Shown here one piece after another: positions 58,601 through 64,000 of a stretch of 64,000 bases of DNA. The DNA lies in contig PVBG01000020.1 of the NCBI GenBank assembly GCA_002968845.1, positions 35,160 through 99,159 of the forward strand. The letters run 5' to 3'. Under the pieces are notes generated by a model. It did no database searches, was not told the DNA's origin, and worked only from the letters and a program-made list of their open reading frames with translations. Position 1 is the stretch's first letter; each line of letters begins with the position of its first letter. The translations under genes and the position numbers were made by a program. The DNA comes from Neorhizobium tomejilense. Lineage in GTDB: Bacteria > Pseudomonadota > Alphaproteobacteria > Rhizobiales > Rhizobiaceae.

Positions 58601-59032
58601 GAATGTCTGGATCGCCTGACCTTCGACGTCGACCTTGGTGACGACGGGTTCCTCGATACCGGCGGGCAGGTCGCTGCGGATCTTGTCGATCGCGTCCTTG
58701 GTGTCCTGCACGGCCTCTGCTGTCGGCTTTTCGATGCGGAAAACGACGACCGTCTGCGACTGGCCGTCCGTCACCGTGGACTGGATTTCGTCAATGCCGC
58801 TGATGGAGGCGACAGCGTCCTCGATCTCCTTCGTCACCTGCATTTCCAGCTCGGCGGGGGCGGCCCCGCTCTGGGTGACGGTGATCGACACGACCGGAAC
58901 GTCGATATTCGGGAAACGGGTAATCGGCAGCGCGTAAAACGACTGAATGCCGACAACAAGCAGCAGGGCAAAACCGAGCATCGGCGCTATCGGATTGCGG
59001 ATCGACCAGGCGGAGAAGTTCATGCGGCTCAA
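55688..59032 (-). CDS. RND efflux pump, inner-membrane transporter
   Basis: A 1114-residue RND permease of the multidrug (HAE1/AcrB-like) class. It begins with SAWSIRNPIAPMLGFALLLV, has the N-terminal pore loop VQSFYALPITRFPNIDVPV-like region, then the conserved TM4 motif GILVDDAIVEIENIARHI, the other half with GIVTKNAILLVDFAIEMKRQ and the RARPIIMTSIAMSAGMLPSA loop, and a C-terminal helical tail with a coiled coil (SQEARKNAQSIASLEERLNQ). It exports drugs or lipophiles using proton motive force. Its start is two bases from the end of the adaptor gene, in an operon; no outer-membrane channel gene is near. Confidence 0.94.
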   Translation of the reverse strand: MSRMNFSAWSIRNPIAPMLGFALLLVVGIQSFYALPITRFPNIDVPVVSITVTQSGAAPAELEMQVTKEIEDAVASISGIDEIQSTVTDGQSQTVVVFRIEKPTAEAVQDTKDAIDKIRSDLPAGIEEPVVTKVDVEGQAIQTFAVSSPNMTLEELSWFVDDTVKRALQGQAGVGRIDRYGGSDREVRVSLNPAKLDAYGITAADVSTQMRGTNVDLGSGRGQVAGNEQTIRTLGDARSVAQLADTTITLPNGQFVKLTELGTITDTYEEPKSFSRFNGTPSVTFAVFRAKGASEVSVAETVATSLDEVRKANPNVAIEMVDDSVYFTYGNYEAALHTLVEGSVLAVIVVFLFLRNWRATLIAAVALPLSAIPTFWIMDLMGFSLNLVSFLALTLATGILVDDAIVEIENIARHIKMGKSPYKAALEAADEIGLAVIATSFTIIAVFVPVSFMPGVPGQYFIQFGLTVAFSVFFSLAVARLITPLMAAYLMSPEDGMEDHHDNDGWIMKAYTRLVTGTTRRWYWRYTTMLAAIGFLIGSVMLLSQVPGSFLPPDDNSRVVLSVELPPNATLDETGASTDVIYDAIRHIDGVESVFILGGASPKGDLELRRATVRVILQNLDHSLVKTLVNKGLGSIPLIRDVVPKIKENGRTRPQWDVEKDIFAAVRSIPDVRISKVNDRAERDLSFNFLSTNEADLNDAVSTLESKLRASPILFNVSSEGALPRPELQIRPRMAEASRLGITPQQIAETVRVATIGDVDANLAKISLDDRQIPIRVQASLDVRRDLASIRALKIKTAAGASVPLYNVADIDYSEGPSSIKRNDRNRVVAIGSDVPFGTALDTASAEFKRIVGETELPKTVRLAESGDAKVQAEMQQSFGNAMLMGLMLVLVVLILLFKDVIQPFTILFSLPLAIGGVAVALIITQNALSMPVLIGILMLMGIVTKNAILLVDFAIEMKRQGLERVHAMVEAGRKRARPIIMTSIAMSAGMLPSALGVGEGGSFRAPMAIAVIGGIIVSTVLSLLVVPSFFLIMDDLSRLLGKIFGRMVGKKEQEDFGLSNEELSQEARKNAQSIASLEERLNQMERQTSANDDRSPGAQASSKVLRLPPLAAE

Positions 59033-59034
59033 CC

Positions 59035-60270
59035 TCAGTTCGCAATAGTGGCGGGTTCGGCCGGGACCGGGGCGATCTTGTCGCCGTCCCGAACGAAGGC
59101 GCCGGCCTTCGCAACGACAATGTCACCGGCCGTAAGACCGCTGACGACCTGCACGAAACCGCCATCCTGGATGCCGGTTTCAATCTTCACCTGCTTGACC
59201 ACATTGTCCTCGACCTTGCGGGCGGTGGAACCGTCCCGCCCGGTGGTGACGGCGGAGAGCGGCAGCGCCAGGGCATTGGTCTCGGCGATGACGATCTCGG
59301 CGCTGGCATACATGCCCGAGCGGGCGCCGCTCTTGTCGTCGATGATGATATGCACCGCCCCGAGGCGGGTCACCGGGTCGACCGTCGGGGAAACGAGCCG
59401 AACCTTGCCCGCGATCTTCACCTTGCCGCCGGCGACCGTGACGATCGCCTTCTGGCCGGCCTTGATCTTCTGGATGTCGGTCTCGGAAAGATCGGCGACC
59501 AACTCGATCGCGCTATCCTTGATGATCGTGAACAGCGGATTGCCGGTGCCGCTGGCGATCGCGCCGACCTTGGCATTGCGGACGGAAATGATACCGCCGA
59601 CCGGCGCCTTCACACCGGTGCGGGCGAGCTTCAGGTTGATGTCCTCGATCTGGGCGTCAACCACCTTGATGTCGGACTGGCCAACCGCGACCGCCTGCTT
59701 GGCGGCGTTCAGCTTGGCGTCGGATACCTCCACGAGCGCGTTTGCCTGCTCGAGCTGCGAAACCGTGCTGGTGCCGCTCTGGCTCAGGCGTTGCGTGCGG
59801 TCGCGCTGGCGCTTGGCGTCGGCAAGGTTGGCTTCCGCCTCGATCACCTGCGCCTTGTACTGCGCAAGACCGGCCTCAGCCTTTGCCTTGTTGGCCTGCA
59901 ACTGGCTTTTCTCAAGGATAAGCGCGTCTTCGTTCAACGTCGCAAGTACGCTGTCAGCCTTCACTTCGTCACCGACATCGGCATTCAGCGTCTTGATCGA
60001 CAGGGCGTCGACGAGCGGCTGAACATAGACTTCCTCGACGGGCCTGACTGTGCCCGTCGCGATGACGCGGTCGATGAGCGGCTTTTCGATCGCTTCCGTC
60101 ACAATGATCGAGGGCAGCTTGATTTCCGTCTGCGCCGGGGCCGGCTTGGCCGCGTCCTGCGCAACGGCAGAATTGGGGATCAATGCGGAGCCTGCGGCAA
60201 GCGCGATGCTGGCGCCGAGTGCAAGGCGAAGAGCCGGGATACCGGCGGACTTGGTAAACTTGCGAAACAT
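59035..60270 (-). CDS. RND efflux periplasmic adaptor
   Basis: A 411-residue membrane fusion protein with signal peptide (ALRLALGASIALAAGSALIP, cleavage after AVAQ). It has a lipoyl/barrel-sandwich domain (VYVQPLVDALSIKTLNADVG), an alpha-helical hairpin (LEKSQLQANKAKAEAGLAQY, KRQRDRTQRLSQSGTSTVSQ), and beta-barrel and membrane-proximal domains (VKAPVGGIISVRNAKVGAIA, GSTARKVEDNVVKQVKIETG). It bridges the pump at 55688 to an outer-membrane channel. It is the first gene of the pair; an inverted repeat upstream could be an operator. Confidence 0.93.
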   Translation of the reverse strand: MFRKFTKSAGIPALRLALGASIALAAGSALIPNSAVAQDAAKPAPAQTEIKLPSIIVTEAIEKPLIDRVIATGTVRPVEEVYVQPLVDALSIKTLNADVGDEVKADSVLATLNEDALILEKSQLQANKAKAEAGLAQYKAQVIEAEANLADAKRQRDRTQRLSQSGTSTVSQLEQANALVEVSDAKLNAAKQAVAVGQSDIKVVDAQIEDINLKLARTGVKAPVGGIISVRNAKVGAIASGTGNPLFTIIKDSAIELVADLSETDIQKIKAGQKAIVTVAGGKVKIAGKVRLVSPTVDPVTRLGAVHIIIDDKSGARSGMYASAEIVIAETNALALPLSAVTTGRDGSTARKVEDNVVKQVKIETGIQDGGFVQVVSGLTAGDIVVAKAGAFVRDGDKIAPVPAEPATIAN

Positions 60271-60368
60271 GCGATTACTTTCAAACTGAAGTAAGGGGCA
60301 AATATTCCGCTGGGAACCGCTCCGGTCACGTAACGCCCCCTCAGCGCACGATAACCCGGATCAAGGTG

Positions 60369-60389
60369 GTAACCGCGCAAAACGGTTAC
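60369..60389. promoter_or_regulatory. Inverted repeat upstream of the RND operon
   Basis: GTAACCG (60369-60375) and CGGTTAC (60383-60389) flank CGCAAAA, about 100 bases upstream of the adaptor start. It is a candidate operator, for example of a TetR-type repressor encoded elsewhere. No regulator gene is adjacent. Confidence 0.5.
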
Positions 60390-60507
60390 AAGACCGGCAG
60401 CGAAAGATTCATCAACGCCGCACTTTTACGTGTTTGCGTTGCACAAATCAATCCGTCGCCCTTATGAGACGAATGAGTTTTAGTTATGTTTTGAGTGAGA
60501 AAAATTT

Positions 60508-60536
60508 CAAAAACGCGCGGTGGGTAGCCGCGCGTT
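60508..60536 (-). terminator. Terminator of the NMT1-type transporter operon
   Basis: AACGCGCGG (60512-60520) and CCGCGCGTT (60528-60536) form a 9-bp stem around TGGGTAG, 27 bases beyond the binding-protein stop. Read on the minus strand the stem runs directly into TTTTTGAAATTTTT, as expected. Confidence 0.88.
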
Positions 60537-60562
60537 CTCTTTTAGCAGGCCAGCGGCGATTA

Positions 60563-61537
60563 TTATTTCAATGCCGCGTCGGTGATCTCGCTCGTATAGG
60601 CGCCTTCCGGCTTCTTGGTGATGATCTTCTGGTCAAGCAGCGCCTTGACCGTGCGGTCGTAGGTGGCGGCGTCGAGCTTGCCGGTCGCGGTGCCGACCAG
60701 CTTGGCCACTTCGCCCATCATCCGCTTCTGGTGGTTCTCGTCCTGGCCGCCATTGTCCATGACGATCCCGGCTGCTTCACCCGGATTGGCGATGGCGTAT
60801 TTCCAGCCCTTCATCGACGCACGGACGAACTTCACCATGGTTTCCTTGAACTTCGGATCCTTGAGCTTGGTGTCCATCACGTAGAGACCATCCTCGAGCA
60901 GGTCGTTGCCCATGGCGGAGAAGTTGAAGACGACGAGCTGGTCCGGCTTGAAGCCGGCATCGATCGCCTGCCAGTATTCGTTATAGGTCATGACCGAGAT
61001 GCAGTCGGCCTGCTTCTGAATGAGCGGCTGCACGTCGAAACTCTGCTTCAGAACGGTCACGCCGTCCTTGCCTCCGTCGGTCTTCAGGCCGAGCTTGTTC
61101 ATCCAGGCGAAGAACGGGTATTCGTTGCCGAAGAACCAGACGCCGAGCGTGCGGCCCTTGAAGTCGGCTTCGGTCTTCACCGGGCCGTCCTTGGGGCAGA
61201 TCATCTGCAGGCCGGACTTCTGGTAGGGTTGGGCGATGTTGGTGAGCGGCACGCCCTTTTCGCGGGCAACCAGCGCGCCGCCCATCCAGTCGACGATCAC
61301 GTCGGCGCCGCCGCCGGCGATCACCTGCTCGGGAGCGATGTCCGGGCCGCCCGGCTTGATCGTGACGTCGAGGCCTTCTTCCTTGTAGAAGCCCTTGTCC
61401 TTGGCGACGTAATAACCGCCGAACTGGCCTTGAGCCACCCATTTCAGCTGCAGGGTCACCTTGTCGGCGGCCATCGCAGCTTGGGCTGCTGCGAGCGACA
61501 TGGCGCCCGCCATCAATGCAACGAGAATTTTTCTCAT
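60563..61537 (-). CDS. NMT1/THI5-like ABC transporter substrate-binding protein
   Basis: A 324-residue periplasmic protein. It has a signal peptide (MRKILVALMAGAMSLAAAQA) and NMT1/THI5-like core (LQLKWVAQGQFGGYYVAKDK, GFYKEEGLDVTIKPGGPDIA, GVWFFGNEYPFFAWMNKLGL). The family binds thiamine pyrimidine precursors, other pyrimidines, riboflavin or sulfonates. The GGPDI and PYQKSGLQMICP parts recall pyrimidine-type binding proteins of rhizobia. The ATG at 61537 is used. It follows the two permease genes; the ATPase should lie beyond the window or the DUF559 gene. Confidence 0.9.
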   Translation of the reverse strand: MRKILVALMAGAMSLAAAQAAMAADKVTLQLKWVAQGQFGGYYVAKDKGFYKEEGLDVTIKPGGPDIAPEQVIAGGGADVIVDWMGGALVAREKGVPLTNIAQPYQKSGLQMICPKDGPVKTEADFKGRTLGVWFFGNEYPFFAWMNKLGLKTDGGKDGVTVLKQSFDVQPLIQKQADCISVMTYNEYWQAIDAGFKPDQLVVFNFSAMGNDLLEDGLYVMDTKLKDPKFKETMVKFVRASMKGWKYAIANPGEAAGIVMDNGGQDENHQKRMMGEVAKLVGTATGKLDAATYDRTVKALLDQKIITKKPEGAYTSEITDAALK

Positions 61538-61598
61538 GTTTTTTATCCTTCCCTCTGAGGTTTGCCGGTTCCGCCGAAGCGGGCCGGATTTTTCGCGT

Positions 61599-62726
61599 TT
61601 AACCACCGCGGTTAGACGGATGCCAGAACGTCGTCGCTCTTTCACCAAGCGCCACGACGCCATAAAAAACTGATCCGACCAGCGCTGCAACAGCGATTTC
61701 GGCCCAGACCATGTCGACATTCATGCGGCCGATCTCGGTCGAGATCCGGAACCCCATGCCGACGATCGGCGTGCCGAAGAATTCCGCGACGATCGCACCG
61801 ATCAGCGCCAGCGTCGAGTTGATCTTCAGCGCGTTGAAGATGAAGGGCATGGCGGCCGGCAGGCGCAGCTTGATCAGCGTCTGCCAGTAGTCGGACGCGT
61901 AGGAACGCATCAGGTCGCGTTCCATGGCGCCCGAGGCTCCGAGCCCGGCCACCGTGTTCACCAGCATCGGAAAGAAGGTCATGATGATGACGACGGCCGC
62001 CTTCGAATGCCAGTCGAAACCGAACCACATGACCATGATCGGTGCGACGCCGATGATCGGCAGCGCCGACATCAGATTGCCGATCGGCAGCAGCCCTCGG
62101 CGCAGGAAGGCGATGCGATCGGCAAGGATGGCGACGACGAAGCCGGAGGCGCAGCCGACGACGTAACCGAACAGGACCGCCTTGAAGATCGTCTGCTGCA
62201 CGTCTGCCCAGAGGATCGGCACCGAGCTTACGAGCCTCGCACCGATCGAGGATGGCGGCGGCAGGAGAATGAAGGGGATGCCGGCGCCTCGGGTCGCCGC
62301 TTCCCATAGGATCAGGATCCAGGCCCCGAAGATCGCCGGGATCAGCAGCCGGAGAAACGTGTCGCCGGTTTTGGATTTGGCGCGGATGCCGGACAGGACC
62401 GTGACGCAGCGCCAGGCAATCAGCCAGCAGGCCGCGATCATCAGGAAGAAGGCAAGCGTCGCCTTGCCCTCGTTGCCGGCGATGCCCGCAAGCAGCAGCC
62501 AGACGGCGAGATGGGTAGTGAGGAACAGGACCGCTGCGAGGAGGGGCTGGGAGAGCCTGGTGAACGAGACCAGCGCCGCGCCGGCGACGAGCAGAAAGAT
62601 CACAGCGAGGGCGCCGGCGCCGAACGGTGAGGGGGCATCCACCGCCATCAGCGGCAGAGAGGCGAGGGCGGCGAGACAGAGGAGCAGTGCCATCGCGCCC
62701 TGCCAGGAACGAAGAGCCACTGTCAT
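61599..62726 (-). CDS. ABC transporter permease with N-terminal extension
   Basis: A 375-residue permease. The C-terminal 250 residues are a normal BPD-type permease (FILLPPPSSIGARLVSSVPI, GNLMSALPIIGVAPIMVMWF, GFDWHSKAAVVIIMTFFPML, and KLRLPAAMPFIFNALKINST). The N-terminal 115 residues carry about four additional hydrophobic segments (GAMALLLCLAALASLPLMAV, FFLMIAACWLIAWRCVTVLS), which canonical SsuC/ThiX permeases lack. The start overlaps the upstream permease by four bases. The pair would form a heterodimeric pathway. Confidence 0.88.
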   Translation of the reverse strand: MTVALRSWQGAMALLLCLAALASLPLMAVDAPSPFGAGALAVIFLLVAGAALVSFTRLSQPLLAAVLFLTTHLAVWLLLAGIAGNEGKATLAFFLMIAACWLIAWRCVTVLSGIRAKSKTGDTFLRLLIPAIFGAWILILWEAATRGAGIPFILLPPPSSIGARLVSSVPILWADVQQTIFKAVLFGYVVGCASGFVVAILADRIAFLRRGLLPIGNLMSALPIIGVAPIMVMWFGFDWHSKAAVVIIMTFFPMLVNTVAGLGASGAMERDLMRSYASDYWQTLIKLRLPAAMPFIFNALKINSTLALIGAIVAEFFGTPIVGMGFRISTEIGRMNVDMVWAEIAVAALVGSVFYGVVALGERATTFWHPSNRGG

Positions 62727-63607
62727 GCCGGCCTCCCGCCCATGGAGCGATCGACGATCTTGGCGATGATCCCGACGATGGCAACAAGAGCCGCCGCCAG
62801 CACCGAACCGGCGATCAGCGCCGCCCAGATATCGATCGTCTGGCTGTAATAGGCCCCGGCCAGCAGTTTCGAGCCGATGCCGGCGACGGCACCGGTCGGC
62901 AGCTCGCCGACGATCGCGCCCACAAGGCTTGCGGCGATCGCCACCTTCATCGAGGTGAACAGGAACGGAATGGAGGCCGGTACCCGGAGTTTCCAGAAGG
63001 TCTGATTGCCGCTGGCATAATAGGTGCGCATCAGGTCGAGCTGGATGATCTCGGGCGAACGCAGGCCCTTCACCATGCCGACTGCCACAGGGAAAAAGGA
63101 GAGGTAGGTCGAGATCAGCGCCTTGGGAACGAGCCCGGTGACGTTGATCGCGCCGAGCACGACGATCACCATCGGCGCCACGGCGAGGATCGGCACGGTC
63201 TGCGAGGCGATGATCCACGGCATCAGGCTGCGGTCGAGCGCCTTCAGATGCACGATGCCGACCGCGATCAGGATGCCGGTCAGCGTGCCCATGGTGAAGC
63301 CGACCACGGTCGATGATAGCGTTACCCAGGCATGGTAGACGAGGCTGCGGTTCGACGTGACGCTGCGCAGAAACGTATTCTCGAAGACGTTGCTCACCAC
63401 CTGATGCGGCGCCGGCAGGATCGGCTTCGGCTGCGCCATCGTCTTGCCGATGAACTCCATCGTCGTCGAGGTGACGTTGGCCCGCCGGTCGAGATCCCGC
63501 TGGAACGGCGCGTTCATGAAATAGGCGGCGACGTACCAGACGGCGAGGATCACCACGAGGATGGTGAGGACGGGGATGATGCGGGATTTGAGGGAGTCGG
63601 GTTTCAT
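62723..63607 (-). CDS. ABC transporter permease
   Basis: A 294-residue permease of the BPD-type: PVLTILVVILAVWYVAAYFM, WVTLSSTVVGFTMGTLTGIL, WIIASQTVPILAVAPMVIVV and LRVPASIPFLFTSMKVAIAA (coupling loop). It pairs with the extended permease, whose start it overlaps by four bases. Upstream it overlaps the DUF559 gene by four bases as well, so translation of all is linked. Confidence 0.92.
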   Translation of the reverse strand: MKPDSLKSRIIPVLTILVVILAVWYVAAYFMNAPFQRDLDRRANVTSTTMEFIGKTMAQPKPILPAPHQVVSNVFENTFLRSVTSNRSLVYHAWVTLSSTVVGFTMGTLTGILIAVGIVHLKALDRSLMPWIIASQTVPILAVAPMVIVVLGAINVTGLVPKALISTYLSFFPVAVGMVKGLRSPEIIQLDLMRTYYASGNQTFWKLRVPASIPFLFTSMKVAIAASLVGAIVGELPTGAVAGIGSKLLAGAYYSQTIDIWAALIAGSVLAAALVAIVGIIAKIVDRSMGGRPA

Positions 63608-63984
63608 GCCAACTCCTTCTTTAGAAAAGGTTTGAGGTGTTTTTCGATGGTCGTGAAGACGTAGTCGGGCCCATCGAGAACTTGATCGTTGTCGAACCTC
63701 ATCACGGTAAACCCCTGACCTCTTAGAAAGGCGTCCCTCTTGAGATCATGCCGGCGACCATGATCGGTCTCGTGGCTGTCCCCGTCGACTTCCACGACGA
63801 TACGTGCCGCAAGCCAGGCAAAATCAGCAATGTAGGGACCGATCGGTGTTTCGCGCCGGAAGCGGGCGCCATAGGGCCGGAAATCGCGGAGCATGTCCCA
63901 CATCGCGGATTCGGCCTTGGTGAGCTCGCGGCGGAGCGTTTTGGCGCGTGTTCTGGTCTGGGGAGCGATGTTGGAATGGGGCAT
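63604..63984 (-). CDS. DUF559 endonuclease-like protein
   Basis: A 126-residue protein of the DUF559 family, related to very short patch repair and restriction-type endonucleases. It has RAKTLRRELTKAESAMWDML and the core FRRETPIGPYIADFAWLAAR, IVVEVDGDSHETDHGRRHDL, then KRDAFLRGQGFTVMRFDNDQ, in which the Asp and Glu/Asp residues fit a PD-(D/E)xK-like site. It overlaps the start of the permease by four bases (ATGA). It is unusual in an ABC transporter operon. DNA targets are unknown; a cryptic or relict function is possible. Confidence 0.85.
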   Translation of the reverse strand: MPHSNIAPQTRTRAKTLRRELTKAESAMWDMLRDFRPYGARFRRETPIGPYIADFAWLAARIVVEVDGDSHETDHGRRHDLKRDAFLRGQGFTVMRFDNDQVLDGPDYVFTTIEKHLKPFLKKELA

Positions 63985-64000
63985 TCAGATTGCTCCTCGA

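Noticed and set aside
57530..60022. Long open frame of about 830 codons on the plus strand
   Set aside because: It lies antisense to the RND pump and adaptor genes, is full of Arg/His/Asp with no family pattern, and follows the codon bias of the real frame.

Overview
The window is a dense, GC-rich stretch of an alphaproteobacterial chromosome, most likely from the Rhizobiales (Rhizobium/Agrobacterium/Ensifer type). The evidence is a CtrA cell-cycle island with eipA, chpT, ctrA and sciP, GANTC (CcrM-type) sites upstream of ctrA, an RpoH1-type sigma factor next to an RluD-like synthase, rhizobial-type flagellin termini, and a urease operon with the accessory genes common in rhizobia. No tRNA, rRNA, insertion sequence, prophage block or CRISPR array was recognised.

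Layout. 1-9.2 kb: the end of purA, a large Pro/Glu-rich single-pass membrane protein, a higBA toxin-antitoxin pair under a perfect palindrome, an ACT-domain protein, rpoH, a DUF1127 protein, a 53-residue Cys-rich protein, an AraC regulator, rluD, a small membrane protein and a SpoU-type RNA methyltransferase. 9.2-16.5 kb: the cell-cycle and envelope island (coiled-coil protein, eipA, chpT, a lone receiver protein, ctrA, fliJ, a GNAT protein, pqiA, sciP), then a sugar transferase. 16.5-28.7 kb: a DUF2793 protein, the heterotetrameric sarcosine oxidase operon soxBDAG and a complete branched-chain amino acid type ABC transporter (livHMGF, a small membrane protein and a binding protein). 28.7-40.3 kb: a mixed region with a lower-GC orphan gene, a two-component system whose 1128-residue kinase carries a permease-like N terminus, metabolic and regulatory singletons, a GH13 enzyme and an isolated flagellin gene.

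40.6-54.7 kb is a nitrogen-scavenging block. The urea ABC transporter urtABCDE is followed by an esterase and the urease operon ureD-A-B-C-E-F-G. The operon is interleaved with a DUF1272 protein, an LprI-like protein, a TIGR02117-like protein and an AbrB/PIN toxin-antitoxin pair between ureB and ureC. Urea would be imported by UrtABCDE, hydrolysed by UreABC, and the enzyme loaded with nickel by UreDEFG. 54.8-64 kb: a Crp/Fnr regulator with an FNR-like box, an RND efflux pump with its adaptor, and an NMT1/THI5-type ABC importer whose genes are translationally coupled to a DUF559 endonuclease-like gene.

The least ordinary items are the permease / Cys-cluster / hybrid kinase fusion with its coupled LuxR regulator (29342-33644), the toxin-antitoxin pair embedded in the urease operon with direct repeats in its promoter region, the CtrA-box and GANTC patterns in the cell-cycle island, the very short Cys-rich gene at 5787-5948, and the endonuclease-like gene joined to an ABC transporter. 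Coordinates, motifs and repeats were read by eye. Family assignments come from recognised sequence patterns, and no database search was run.
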